Under the pieces are notes generated by a model that made no database searches, was not told the DNA's origin, and saw only the letters and a list, made by a program, of their open reading frames with translations. From Candidatus Bathyarchaeota archaeon (GTDB lineage Archaea > Thermoproteota > Bathyarchaeia > TCS64): a stretch of DNA of 49,169 nucleotides. Every line of letters begins with the position of its first letter. The first letter of the stretch is position 1. Shown here one piece after another: positions 34,288 to 42,533 of the stretch. The stretch lies in the NCBI GenBank assembly GCA_026394265.1, contig JAPKYO010000065.1, positions 1-49,169 on the forward strand, given 5' to 3'. The translations under genes and the position numbers were made by a program.

Positions 34288-35741
34288 CCGCTGAACTTGG
34301 GGCGCGACTGCAGGTACCTCGGTACGGGCAGCGGCCTCCACGGCTTGTCGCCTACGACACCCTTGATCTCCGCGGCGAGATCGCTGGGTGAGTACTCCAC
34401 CAGCTTACCGGTCTCCCTGATGCGGACGGGCAGCTTCTCCTTCCCCGCCTCCTTCTCACCGATGACGAGGGTGTAGGGTATCCACTCCTTCTCCGAGTCC
34501 CTGATCTTCTTGCCCACGGACTCGTCGCGGTTGTCCACGTCGACGCGTATCTTCGCAGATTCGATCTCGGTGGCGACCTTGTCGGCTGCGCCGAGGTAGT
34601 CCTGGCTGACGGGGATGACGCGTACCTGAGTGGGTGCGAGCCAGAGGGGTAGGGTTGGGCGCTTGCCCACCTTCATGTCGAAGGCGGCCTTCTCGAGCAG
34701 GGCGTAGATGTCCCTCTCTATGGCGCCCGAGGGGCTGCAGTGGAGTATGAGGGGGTGCTTGGTGGTGCCGTCCTCCTCCATGAACTTGATGTCGTAGCGC
34801 TCACCGTTCTCGACGTCTATCTGGTCGGTGCTCAGGGCACTCGCCTTGTCGAGGTTGTCGACGAAGTTCCTCTCCCACTTAAGTATGAAGTAGAAGATGC
34901 GCTCCTTCCACATCTCCACCAGCACGGGTTTGCCGTGGGTCTTGACGAGGTTTACGACGAAGTCCTTGTTGTTCTGCCAGAACTCCTCGGTTAGGCGGAC
35001 GCCCAGCTCGTAGTCGGCGTTGTGGATGCCTATGCCCTCTAGGACGTCGGCGCTCATCTTGAAGCGGACCATGAACTCTTCCTTTGCCTGGGGGAGGTCG
35101 CGGCACATGGCGTGGACGTCGGGCATGGTGAAGCTCCTGAGCCTGCGTAGGCCGGTGAGTTCGCCCTTCTGCTCCCTGCGGAAGCTGTAGCGGGTGAGCT
35201 CGTAGAGCTTTAGGGGGAGGTTCTTGTAGCTGATGGTGGCGTCGTGCGCCATGAGGAACTGTCCGAAGCACGCCGCGAAGCGGAGGAAGTACTTGTCGTT
35301 GTCACTTTCGATGGTGTACTGGCGGGCTGGGAAGCGGTTGAGGTAGTTGCTTAGGGTCGGGTGGTTGAGGTTGTACATTATGGGGGTCTCTACCTCCATG
35401 CCGCCGTACTTGCCGACGGAGCTGGAGACGTACTCCTCCAGCAGCGCCTTGATCATCCTGCCCTTGGGGTAGAAGCGCATGTTGCCCGGGTCGCTCGCCG
35501 GCTCGTAGTCGACTAGCTCAAGCGCCTTCATCATCGTTACGTGTGGGGGCTCCTGGTGGACGGATCTGTCCTTGTCGACCTCGTAGCCCGCGAACTTGCG
35601 GAGGTTGTCGCGGCCCTTGAAGTTGAACTCCTCTATCTTGTGGAGTTCGCCCTCTAGGTCGAGTATGTACCACTGGGACTTCAGCTTCTCCTCGGCCTTT
35701 AGGGCGGCGGAGACTACCTCTTCCTTCTTGTTTTCAGCCAT
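34284..35741 (-). CDS. thrS: Threonyl-tRNA synthetase, catalytic form without editing domain
   Basis: 485 residues; charges tRNA-Thr. Class II core with motif 2 [29 protein letters not shown] shortened here, and motif 3 [17 protein letters not shown]. Zinc ligands appear as Cys in [11 protein letters not shown], His in PDVHAMCRD and His in [11 protein letters not shown]-terminal anticodon-binding domain ([15 protein letters not shown] onward) is present. The usual amino-terminal editing domain (about 140 residues) is missing; only some 70 residues precede the core. Some Crenarchaeota have the same split, with editing on a second protein; a free-standing editing domain is at 47096 in this window. 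The long 5' leader holds a GGCC-GAAA-GGCC hairpin. Confidence 0.93.
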   Translation of the reverse strand: MAENKKEEVVSAALKAEEKLKSQWYILDLEGELHKIEEFNFKGRDNLRKFAGYEVDKDRSVHQEPPHVTMMKALELVDYEPASDPGNMRFYPKGRMIKALLEEYVSSSVGKYGGMEVETPIMYNLNHPTLSNYLNRFPARQYTIESDNDKYFLRFAACFGQFLMAHDATISYKNLPLKLYELTRYSFRREQKGELTGLRRLRSFTMPDVHAMCRDLPQAKEEFMVRFKMSADVLEGIGIHNADYELGVRLTEEFWQNNKDFVVNLVKTHGKPVLVEMWKERIFYFILKWERNFVDNLDKASALSTDQIDVENGERYDIKFMEEDGTTKHPLILHCSPSGAIERDIYALLEKAAFDMKVGKRPTLPLWLAPTQVRVIPVSQDYLGAADKVATEIESAKIRVDVDNRDESVGKKIRDSEKEWIPYTLVIGEKEAGKEKLPVRIRETGKLVEYSPSDLAAEIKGVVGDKPWRPLPVPRYLQSRPKFSG

Positions 35742-35910
35742 TGTTTATGCCTTCTTGGTGGAGTGGGTGGTGCCCTCTATCCCCTCGCGGTGGTTGTCTG
35801 CTTAGAACTGCGGGGGAGCGTCTGGTTGAGCTGTGGGCCTTTCGGCCTAGGCTGTTTGGCGGGCGGTCACCGCGCTCTCCTCTGAACATCAACGGTGGGA
35901 TGGAGGGTTT

Positions 35911-36594
35911 TTAACCTTTATGTGCTTTGGGGGCGAGGTGGGCGCCCTTTACGGCGTATGTGCCGCTCGTGCCCTCCCAGATGACCTCAGCCTCCTCGAT
36001 CACAAGCCTCTTCCTGAACCAGGGGGCGTCGACGACGAGGCTCTCGTACTCCCCGCCCTCACCGCAGACGTTGATGCCGTAGCGCTCGCTCAGCTTCGCC
36101 AACTCGGCGGCGGCCTTCGCGTCGATGCGTCTGCCGAGCCAGCTCTTGTCGAGGCCGTTGGCGGCGGCGTGTACCATGATTATCTCCATCCCCGACTTTA
36201 TCTCGGTCTCAAGCAGCTCCTGCGGGTCCTTCCCCCAGAGTGGGGAGAGGTGGATGATGCCCAGGTCGGCGCAGATCCTGTTGACCCTGTCCCGCTGATA
36301 CTTCGATGCTATGGCGCCGGTGACGACGCCCTTCACGTCGAGTAGCTCGATGAGGCGCTTCAGCTCCTCGACCTCCTTCTCCTTCTCCCCGCTGCTCGGG
36401 GCGGAGGCGAGGGGCTTGCCCTGTGCCTCGGCGAGGAGTGGGGTGAGGTGGATGTTTACGCCGTGGAACATGTAGCTGTCCACGCGTGCGGGGCGCATGC
36501 AGGCGAATATGGAGACATCGTGCCCGCCCTTCTCGGCGAGGTGGGCCGCGTATGTGCTATCTTTACCACCCGAGAATAGGGCAGCCAGCTTCAT
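35911..36594 (-). CDS. dph6: Diphthine-ammonia ligase
   Basis: 227 residues; ATP-dependent amidation that completes diphthamide on elongation factor 2. N-type ATP pyrophosphatase marks: LFSGGKDSTYAA (P-loop, about 6-17), GAIASKYQRDRV, HLSPLWGKDP (about 122-131), VCGEGGEYESLVVDAP (about 180-195). The MJ0570-type family is Dph6. It lies directly upstream of thrS on the same strand with 169 bases between them, an apparent translation cluster. The ATG at 36594 begins the strand MKLAALFSGG without any alternative. Confidence 0.93.
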   Translation of the reverse strand: MKLAALFSGGKDSTYAAHLAEKGGHDVSIFACMRPARVDSYMFHGVNIHLTPLLAEAQGKPLASAPSSGEKEKEVEELKRLIELLDVKGVVTGAIASKYQRDRVNRICADLGIIHLSPLWGKDPQELLETEIKSGMEIIMVHAAANGLDKSWLGRRIDAKAAAELAKLSERYGINVCGEGGEYESLVVDAPWFRKRLVIEEAEVIWEGTSGTYAVKGAHLAPKAHKG

Positions 36595-36664
36595 GGCAGA
36601 TAAAATCGGCTGGGAGTTAATTAGCTGTGTGTGAGTACCCGGAAGTTACAGAATGAAGGATAGG

Positions 36665-36711
36665 ACATGTAAAAACCGCATGCTTTATTTACATGTATTA
36701 TCCACATGTAA
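36665..36711 (+). promoter_or_regulatory. ACATGT operator cluster of vapBC-1
   Basis: ACATGTAA at 36665-36672, TTACATGT at 36689-36696 and ACATGTAA at 36704-36711; the last two form a perfect 8-base inverted repeat with 7 bases between. The TATA-like CTTTATTTAC overlaps the second site, and the antitoxin start follows immediately. Fits autorepression by the antitoxin. Confidence 0.6.
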
Positions 36712-36957
36712 TTGGTGGTAGTTGTGGCAAAGGTGGTCCAGACGGAACTTGATGAGAAGGAATACAGACTCATCAGTGAGGTCTCGAAGAAGAAAGGGTT
36801 GTCTATAAAGGAGGTGTTGAGGGTGGCAGCGGTTAGTTACGCATCGGATCAGTTGGCGATCGAGGAGGACCCAATCTTCAAGGTCAAGCCACGAGGGACC
36901 GGAGTAAAGACCGACGCCTCGAATCTTGACGAGCAACTCTACAGGGAGAGATCTTGA
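36712..36957 (+). CDS. vapB: VapB-like antitoxin
   Basis: 81-residue antitoxin partner of the PIN toxin. The front KVVQTELDEKEYRLISEVSK followed by KKGLSIKEVLRVAAVSY is a ribbon-helix-helix-like DNA-binding unit; the acidic tail EEDPIFKVKPRGTGVKTD should wrap the toxin. It aligns well with the antitoxin at 40164 (same EDDPFFRLKPVDTGV-like tail). Start TTG 36712 or GTG 36715. Stop overlaps the toxin start in TTGA. Confidence 0.8.
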   Translation: MVVVVAKVVQTELDEKEYRLISEVSKKKGLSIKEVLRVAAVSYASDQLAIEEDPIFKVKPRGTGVKTDASNLDEQLYRERS

Positions 36958-37361
36958 GTCTACTCTGGGACACGTCAGCCATCGTGGCGTACTACTATAG
37001 CAACGACATCTTCCACAGAGCCGCGTCGGATTTCATGAACGAGGTTAAGAAGAAACGTATCTACAAGAGGTTCTACATTACCGACTGCATACTCGACGAA
37101 TCCCTAACGTTCTTTGAGTGTGTGGTTAAAAACCACGGCCTCGCCGAGGAGGTTGGTGACGCGTTGTTGGAATCCAATTTCGTGACGATTGAGCCAGTGG
37201 ATGGTGAACTACTCCGTGAATCGTGGGATCTTTTTCGTCACAGACGAGGACTGAGTTTCACGGACTGCACATCATTCAGCCTGATGCGAAGGATAGAATT
37301 GACAAAAGCTTTCACATTCGACGGACATTTCAAGGAAGAGGGTTTTGAGGCCCTCCCGTAG
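36954..37361 (+). CDS. vapC: VapC-type PIN-domain toxin
   Basis: 135 residues; PIN-domain ribonuclease that halts growth by cutting RNA. Acidic residues of the active site: Asp in LLWDTSAIVA (about 6), Glu in LDESLTFFE, Asp in SFTDCTSFSL and Asp in FDGHFKEEGF. Start TTG 36954 overlaps the antitoxin stop by 4 bases. The RNA target is unknown. Same architecture and tail (FTFDGHF) as the second module at 40403, consistent with duplication. Confidence 0.88.
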   Translation: MSLLWDTSAIVAYYYSNDIFHRAASDFMNEVKKKRIYKRFYITDCILDESLTFFECVVKNHGLAEEVGDALLESNFVTIEPVDGELLRESWDLFRHRRGLSFTDCTSFSLMRRIELTKAFTFDGHFKEEGFEALP

Positions 37362-37363
37362 GT

Positions 37364-38671
37364 TTAGTAGGCTTCCTTCTTGTTGGCGTCGTACTTCTGG
37401 TATTCCTTGTTGTCGATGACGGCCTTGAGGTGCTGTACGACCTCCCAGACCTCCTGGTATGTGGTGTAGAGTGGGATGGGGCTGAGGCGTATGGTCGTGG
37501 GTGGGCGGAAGTCGGGCAGGACGCCGCGTGCGGCGAGTGCCTCGCTTATCCTCCGCGCCTCCACGTGCTCTACGGCGACGTGGCCGCCCCGTCTCTCCGC
37601 CTCGCGGGGGTTCCCCACGCTGAAGTTGTAGGGCTTCTTGCTTAGCAGCTCATCGACAAGGTACATCAGGTAGTCTGTGGCCTTGAGGCTCTTCTCACGT
37701 ATCCGGTCTAGGCCGGCGTCAACGATCATCTTGCTGCTGGCGTATACTGGGGAGACGCCGAAGCCTATGCCGAGGTTGCTGCCCAGATGCCACGAGGCTG
37801 CGTTGCCCGTCGGGGTCCACTCCTGCTTGAAGTCGAACCTGTTGCCGGGGCTGTTCCCCCACCATGTAGGTAGGCCGGGGGTATCTTTGAAGTGGCTCCT
37901 GTGGACGTAGAGGCCCGCTATGGCGCCGGTGCTGCCGTTCATGTACTTGTAGTTGCACCAGAGGGCGTAGTCGACCCCCCACTCGTGGAACTTGTGGGGG
38001 ATGACGCCGACGCTGTGGCAGCAGTCGTAGCCGATGATGATGCCGTGGTCGTGGGCCGCCTTGGTGAGGTGCTTTATGTCGAGGAGCTGTCCGCTGACGA
38101 AGTAGACGCTGGGGAGGTGGCAGACGCTCACCTCGTCGCTCATGGCGGCGATGATGTCATCCTCGGCGATGGTGCGGCCGTCCCTGCTCTTGACGACTAT
38201 GAGGTCCTTCTCGGGGTCCCTGCCCTTGAGGCGTATCTGCGCTGCGAGGGCGTAGATGTCGCTGCTGAAGTTCAACTCGTCCCCGATGATCTTCGTCCTC
38301 TTGCCCTTGGGCTTGTAGAAGGTGGAGACGAGGGCGTGGATGTTCACCGATGCGCCGCCGGTGACCACGACCTCGTCCGCCTCCGCGCCCACGAGTTTCG
38401 CCTGGTACTCGGCGGCCCTCTTGTCGACGCCGCTCCGGCGCGTCGAGAGGTTCTTCCACCTCTCGAACTCTGCCTTCATCTCCTCCTCGACGTCCTTGGA
38501 GGCGAGGCCGAGGCTGTTGCCGTCCATGTAGATTATTGGCTTGACGGACTTTGTCTTCCCGTCCATGTCGAGGGTCTCCCTCTCGGGGATGTAGAACCTC
38601 TTCTTGTACGGGGCGAGTGGGTCCTCCTTGTCGAGTTTCTTGGCGAACTCTGCGCCGGTCTTGTACTCCAT
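37364..38671 (-). CDS. kynU: Kynureninase
   Basis: 435 residues; PLP-dependent hydrolysis of kynurenine to anthranilate and alanine. Family marks: IIYMDGNSLGLASKDVEE, TGGASVNIHALVSTFY, GYDCCHSVGVIPHKFHEWGVDYALW (only partly cited), and the PLP lysine in WCNYKYMNGSTGAIAG (about 240). The downstream TWWGNSPGNRFDFKQEWTP also fits. No tryptophan dioxygenase or formamidase is nearby, so it may serve as salvage or a related hydrolysis. Divergent TetR regulator at 38761 with an operator between them probably controls it. Kynureninase is rare in archaea; transfer is likely. Confidence 0.9.
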   Translation of the reverse strand: MEYKTGAEFAKKLDKEDPLAPYKKRFYIPERETLDMDGKTKSVKPIIYMDGNSLGLASKDVEEEMKAEFERWKNLSTRRSGVDKRAAEYQAKLVGAEADEVVVTGGASVNIHALVSTFYKPKGKRTKIIGDELNFSSDIYALAAQIRLKGRDPEKDLIVVKSRDGRTIAEDDIIAAMSDEVSVCHLPSVYFVSGQLLDIKHLTKAAHDHGIIIGYDCCHSVGVIPHKFHEWGVDYALWCNYKYMNGSTGAIAGLYVHRSHFKDTPGLPTWWGNSPGNRFDFKQEWTPTGNAASWHLGSNLGIGFGVSPVYASSKMIVDAGLDRIREKSLKATDYLMYLVDELLSKKPYNFSVGNPREAERRGGHVAVEHVEARRISEALAARGVLPDFRPPTTIRLSPIPLYTTYQEVWEVVQHLKAVIDNKEYQKYDANKKEAY

Positions 38672-38738
38672 TGGGATCGTTTGTTGGTTCGCTTCGTGCT
38701 TATATTACCTGCCTCGTGTTTCGACAAGCTTATTAAAC

Positions 38739-38752
38739 AGACCGAACGGTCT
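38739..38752. promoter_or_regulatory. Palindromic operator between kynU and tetR
   Basis: AGACCG-AA-CGGTCT, a perfect 6-base inverted repeat 5 bases before the tetR ATG, directly after a TATA-like CTTATTAAAC. This is the form of a TetR-family operator; autoregulation and control of kynU are inferred. Confidence 0.6.
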
Positions 38753-38757
38753 CATTA

Positions 38758-39372
38758 ATGATGTGCCCCAACGCGACACATGAGGAGAGGCAGAGGACCC
38801 ACGAACGCATACTAGAGGCGGCCGAGGCACTCTTCCTCAGAGACGGCATCGCCGAGACCTCGATTAACGATATAGTCGCCGAGTCCGGCCTGAGCAAGGG
38901 GGCGCTATACAACCACTTCGAGAGCAAGGAGGCACTCCTCCTCGCCATACACGAGAGGCAGGTGGAGAAGACACTCGCGTCGATCAGCGCCTCATTCCCC
39001 GAGGGGGCGACACCCGTGGAGAAGCTGAAGATGCTCGGCGACCTCGTCTTCGCCTCCAGCGCCCGCTTCCCCAGGGAGTTCCTCGCCATGAACACCGAGT
39101 TCTTCGTCGTCGCGTCGAGGACGCCATCCCTAGCCCCCGGGCTGACAAGGAGATATAACGGCATCCACGGCTTCATCAAGGGGATCATAGAGGAAGGGGT
39201 CGAGTCGGGCGTCTTCAGGGAGGACGTATCCGCGGATCAGGTGGCGACGATCCTCTTCGCGGCGGCGGACGGGCTCAACCTACACTACGCCACCGCCGGG
39301 ATCGATGTCGACTGGCACCGCACCGAGGAGACACTCCTCGACACAGTGCTCAACGGGCTGCTGAGGAGGTGA
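38758..39372 (+). CDS. TetR/AcrR-family regulator
   Basis: 204 residues. The amino-terminal helix-turn-helix is clear: RILEAAEALFLRDGIAETSI NDIVAESGLSKGALYNHFESKEALL (about 20-60, cited in two parts). Ligand-binding carboxyl domain of about 140 residues. It likely represses itself and kynureninase through the palindrome at 38739. ATG at 38758 or the next one at 38761. The last codons overlap a ribosome site GAGGAGGTGAG serving the small ORF that follows. Confidence 0.88.
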   Translation: MMCPNATHEERQRTHERILEAAEALFLRDGIAETSINDIVAESGLSKGALYNHFESKEALLLAIHERQVEKTLASISASFPEGATPVEKLKMLGDLVFASSARFPREFLAMNTEFFVVASRTPSLAPGLTRRYNGIHGFIKGIIEEGVESGVFREDVSADQVATILFAAADGLNLHYATAGIDVDWHRTEETLLDTVLNGLLRR

Positions 39373-39376
39373 GACT

Positions 39377-39508
39377 ATGGATTTCGAGAGACGCCTCTTT
39401 TCGCTGGTCGTCTGGCTGTCGAGTAGCCCGTCGTTCAGGCGGGCCGCCGCGGCGTACAGGCGCGCCGAGGCTTGGTGGTGCACAAACCTGTTCCACTGCA
39501 CGGCGTGA
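39377..39508 (+). CDS. Small 43-residue ORF after tetR
   Basis: MDFERRLFSLVVWLSSSPSF at the front, an Arg/Ala-rich middle and WWCTNLFHCTA at the end. A strong ribosome site (GGAGGTGAG, 39367-39375) overlaps the tetR stop, suggesting translational coupling. Not recognised; one amphipathic helix that could touch the membrane. Low confidence because it is short. Confidence 0.4.
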   Translation: MDFERRLFSLVVWLSSSPSFRRAAAAYRRAEAWWCTNLFHCTA

Positions 39509-39517
39509 TGCCCCACA

Positions 39518-39530
39518 TTTTTTAAACCGG
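39518..39530 (+). promoter_or_regulatory. TATA-like box of nitroreductase
   Basis: CATTTTTTAAACC, about 25 bases before the GTG at 39554. Confidence 0.4.
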
Positions 39531-39553
39531 CCCGGCGCATCGATCGGGTAACG

Positions 39554-40117
39554 GTGTTTGACTTGAATCAGGTTATCGATGTCATCAAGAGGAGGCGCTC
39601 GTGGCGCGCCTTCGAGGCGAAGCCGGTACCCCGGAAGCTCGTGGAGGCCGTGATCGAGGCGGGGAACGAGGCTCCAAGCGGCATGAACAGGCAGCCGTGG
39701 CGCTTCGTCGCCGTAGAGAGCGAGGCGATGAGGAAGCGGCTCTTCGACGCGGCGTACCCGAAGTGGAGGAGGGTCTTCGAGGACCTGATGAAGAACCCCG
39801 CCTCGGCGGAGGACGCGGCGAAGTATGGCAAGATGGAGGACCCCGTCTATTATCACGCCCCCGTCGTCGTCTTCGTCATAGGGCAGGGTGCGGTCAACTG
39901 CGCCCTCTGCTGCGAGAACATGATGCTCGCCGCCGAGTCCCTCGGCCTCGGCAGCTGCTACGTCTACTTCGGCTCACTCATAAGGGACGACCCCGAGATC
40001 GTGAAGGCGCTTGAACTGGGAGAGAAGGACGAGATATACGGACCCATACTCATCGGCTACCCGAAGGGGGAGCCCGAGGTCCCGCCGAAGAAACCGGCGA
40101 GGGTCAAGTGGGTCTGA
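39554..40117 (+). CDS. Nitroreductase-family flavoprotein
   Basis: 187 residues, FMN-binding fold. Marks: IKRRRSWRAFEAKPVPRKLV (phosphate-binding Arg cluster, about 11-30), GNEAPSGMNRQPWRFVAVES, and the closing MLAAESLGLGSCYV. Family members reduce nitro groups, quinones or dehalogenate; substrate unknown. Cys-rich stretch NCALCCENM at about 115-123 could be structural. GTG start, own TATA-like box; not coupled to the VapBC module that follows. Confidence 0.87.
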   Translation: MFDLNQVIDVIKRRRSWRAFEAKPVPRKLVEAVIEAGNEAPSGMNRQPWRFVAVESEAMRKRLFDAAYPKWRRVFEDLMKNPASAEDAAKYGKMEDPVYYHAPVVVFVIGQGAVNCALCCENMMLAAESLGLGSCYVYFGSLIRDDPEIVKALELGEKDEIYGPILIGYPKGEPEVPPKKPARVKWV

Positions 40118-40135
40118 TCTAAACGGGCCCGCTAG

Positions 40136-40161
40136 GTTTATTACATGTTTCAGTTACATTT
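40136..40161 (+). promoter_or_regulatory. TTACATGT operator of vapBC-2
   Basis: TTACATGT at 40141-40148 and TTACATTT at 40154-40161, right after TATA-like GGTTTATT and 2 bases before the antitoxin TTG. The same motif and position as at vapBC-1, but as a direct repeat rather than an inverted one. Confidence 0.5.
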
Positions 40162-40163
40162 AG

Positions 40164-40406
40164 TTGGTTGAGTTGGTCAAGAACATCCAGACGGAGATCG
40201 ATGACAAGCTCTACCGCCTCCTGAAGGAGTCGACTGAGGCCCGGCGGATGACCATCAAGGAGGGCATAAGGGAGGCGGTGAGGAGCTGGGTCACAGAGGA
40301 GGCGTCGATTGAGGACGATCCGTTCTTCCGCCTCAAGCCCGTGGACACCGGCGTCGTCACCGACTCCGCCAAGATCGAGGAGGCACTCAGCAGGGCTCCG
40401 CGTTGA
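40164..40406 (+). CDS. vapB: VapB-like antitoxin
   Basis: 80 residues: KNIQTEIDDKLYRLLKESTE, then RRMTIKEGIREAVRSWV, then acidic tail EEASIEDDPFFRLKPVDTGV. Paralog of the antitoxin at 36712 along its whole length; same TTG-type start and a 4-base TTGA overlap with the toxin gene. DNA binding by the front and toxin blocking by the tail are inferred from family knowledge. Confidence 0.8.
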   Translation: MVELVKNIQTEIDDKLYRLLKESTEARRMTIKEGIREAVRSWVTEEASIEDDPFFRLKPVDTGVVTDSAKIEEALSRAPR

Positions 40407-40813
40407 ACATCTTCCTCGACACATCGGCCATAATAGCGTTGATCAACGCGAGGGACGCCTCACACACCGAGGCAACGGAGATTATGAGGCGGATACAGCG
40501 GAGAGAGATACCTCTCACACGCTTCGTGACCACCGAGCACGTTCTAGGAGAAGCCCTGACGTTCACGAGCTGTACGTTGAAGAGGCACGACCTCGCCGTC
40601 ACCACGGGGGAGGCTATCATGAACTCCAACTTCATCGAGATATTCAGGATAAACGACGAGGTTTTCAGGGCGGCCTGGGAGAGTTTCAAGAAGCGGGAGG
40701 GGGTCAGTTTCGTGGACTGTGTCTCATTCGCCCTGATGGAGTATCTGGGGATAGATCACGCCTTCACGTTGGACGCCCACTTCGGGCAGATGGGGTACAG
40801 GCTGTATCCCTAA
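40403..40813 (+). CDS. vapC: VapC-type PIN-domain toxin
   Basis: 136 residues; PIN ribonuclease. Asp in IFLDTSAIIALINA (about 6), Glu in VLGEALTF, Asp in SFVDCVSFALM and Asp in FTLDAHFGQMGY form the acidic site. TTG start at 40403 overlaps the antitoxin stop. Resembles the toxin at 36954 throughout. The pair of modules only 3.4 kb apart suggests duplication with divergence. Confidence 0.88.
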   Translation: MNIFLDTSAIIALINARDASHTEATEIMRRIQRREIPLTRFVTTEHVLGEALTFTSCTLKRHDLAVTTGEAIMNSNFIEIFRINDEVFRAAWESFKKREGVSFVDCVSFALMEYLGIDHAFTLDAHFGQMGYRLYP

Positions 40814-40863
40814 GCGGTGTAGGGTTTAATTCGGAAAGAACCGGGGGGGTTGGCCCCAGGTTT

Positions 40864-42480
40864 TTACCAGCCAAGTGCCTGGCCGTCGCCCCTGGGGTCG
40901 CTGCCCGCGGTGAGGGCGCCCGTCTTGGGGTTCCTGAGTATTATCTGCCCCTTGCCAAAGCTGACGCGGTTGTACCCGGCGACGGGTATGACCTCGTGGC
41001 CCATCCTCGCCAGGGCGGCCATCGTGTCGACGGGTATCCCCTCCTCGAGGCTGACCTTGCCGCCGGCTGTGCCGTCGAGGATGCAGAAGCGGGGGGCGTC
41101 CAGCGCCTCCTGCGGCCCCATGTCGTAGTCGATCATGTTTGTGACGACCTGCACGTGGCCCTGCGGCTGCATGAAGCCGCCCATGACGCCGAAGGGACCG
41201 TATAGGTCGCCGTTCTTGGTCAACATGCCGGGGATGATGGTGTGGTATGGACGCTTGCCGGGGGCGAGGATGTTCGGGTGCCCCTTCTCTAGGCTGAAAC
41301 CCGCGCCACGGTTCTGCAGTGTGAAACCACAGCCACGTGGGACGAGGCCGGTGCCGAAGCCGGAGTAGTTGCTGTTTATGAAGCTGCAGGCGTTCCCCTG
41401 CCCGTCGACTGTGCAGAGGTAGACGGTGTCGCTGCCGGCGACGGGGGAGCCGTGGACCCTGTCGAGGACCGCCTTGGAGGGGTTTATGTTCTCCCGCCTC
41501 CCGGCGGCGTAGTCCTTCGAGATTAGCTCCTTCATGGGGACGCTTGTGACGGCGGGGTCGGCGACGTACCAGCGGGTGTCGGCGAAGGCGGTCCTCATAG
41601 CCTCGATGAGGAGGTGGAGCCTCTGCGGGGAGTCGTATGGGACCTTGTGGAAGTTGAAGCCCTCTAGGACGTTTAGGGCTATGAGGGCTGTTATGCCCTG
41701 CCCGTTTGGGGGTATCTCCCAGACGTCGACGCCGCGGTAGTTGACCGTGATGGGCTCGTCGAAGGTCGATTGGTGCTTCTTGAGGTCCTTTAGGGTCATG
41801 GTGCCCCCCTTGAGCTGGAGGAGCTCTACTATCGCCTCGGCGACCCTGCCCTCGTAGAAGCCGGCCTTGCCGTGCTCGACGACCTCGCGCATGCTCCGGG
41901 CTAGCGTGGGGTTCTTCATCAGCTCCCCCGCGCCGGGCGCCCTGCCGCGTATGAGGAGCTCGTCCCCGTATGGGCCGAACTTGAGGAGTGGGACGCCGCT
42001 GGCCCAGGCGCGTGCGGTGAGCGGGGAGACGGGGTATCCGCCCTCCGCCAGCTCGATGGCGGGTGTGAGAACGTCCTTCATTGCGAGTGTGCCGAAGTGC
42101 TCGATGGTGTCGACCCACCCCGCGACTGCGCCGGGTACGGTGACTGTGTGGACGCCGTTGGTTGGCATCTTCGTGAGGCCCTCATCTTTGAGGATCTTGG
42201 GAGTGAGCCCGGCTGGGGCGCGGCCACTGCCGTTCATGCCTAGGACGCGGCCCTTCGAGGCGTCGTAGTAGAGTGCGAAGCAGTCTCCGCCCATGCCCGT
42301 GCTGCATGGCTCGGTGACGTTTAGGGCGGCGGCGACGGCGACTGCCGCATCGGCGGCGTTGCCTCCCTTCTGGAGTATGCGCATCCCAGCCTCGCTGGCG
42401 AGGGGCTGGCTCGAAGCGACTGCCCCCCGGGTCCCGTAGACGGGGGAGCGCCGCGAGTTGAACCACATCGCCACCACCAT
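40864..42480 (-). CDS. ggt: Gamma-glutamyltransferase
   Basis: 538 residues; Ntn-hydrolase that cuts gamma-glutamyl bonds. The autocleavage Thr lies in GSDTVYLCTVDGQGNACSFI (about 350-369; Thr in DTVYLCTVD as family has HTTH). Start RGAVASSQPLASEAGMRILQ and GGNAADAAVAVA, GMGGDCFALYYD are typical. No signal peptide is visible, so it appears cytosolic, unlike bacterial forms; archaeal orthologs often lack one. Role could be glutathione-like thiol salvage or D-/gamma-peptide breakdown. Convergent with vapC-2. Confidence 0.88.
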   Translation of the reverse strand: MVVAMWFNSRRSPVYGTRGAVASSQPLASEAGMRILQKGGNAADAAVAVAAALNVTEPCSTGMGGDCFALYYDASKGRVLGMNGSGRAPAGLTPKILKDEGLTKMPTNGVHTVTVPGAVAGWVDTIEHFGTLAMKDVLTPAIELAEGGYPVSPLTARAWASGVPLLKFGPYGDELLIRGRAPGAGELMKNPTLARSMREVVEHGKAGFYEGRVAEAIVELLQLKGGTMTLKDLKKHQSTFDEPITVNYRGVDVWEIPPNGQGITALIALNVLEGFNFHKVPYDSPQRLHLLIEAMRTAFADTRWYVADPAVTSVPMKELISKDYAAGRRENINPSKAVLDRVHGSPVAGSDTVYLCTVDGQGNACSFINSNYSGFGTGLVPRGCGFTLQNRGAGFSLEKGHPNILAPGKRPYHTIIPGMLTKNGDLYGPFGVMGGFMQPQGHVQVVTNMIDYDMGPQEALDAPRFCILDGTAGGKVSLEEGIPVDTMAALARMGHEVIPVAGYNRVSFGKGQIILRNPKTGALTAGSDPRGDGQALGW

Positions 42481-42533
42481 ACACCGCTAGGTGAAAAAGG
42501 TTAACCCTCACCATTCAACCAACCGAGAAACAC

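Noticed and set aside
35742..35910. RNA gene or riboswitch upstream of thrS
   Set aside because: Only a 4-base-pair GAAA hairpin is seen; no T-box or other known element, and T-boxes are bacterial.
37892..38758. A 288-residue plus-strand ORF opposite kynureninase
   Set aside because: Acidic Val/Asp/Ala-rich text typical of antisense of GC-rich coding DNA; the kynureninase frame is unambiguous.
40826..42118. A 430-residue minus-strand ORF overlapping ggt
   Set aside because: Its translation is a repetitive Arg/Pro/His sequence, as expected from an alternative frame of the real gamma-glutamyltransferase gene.
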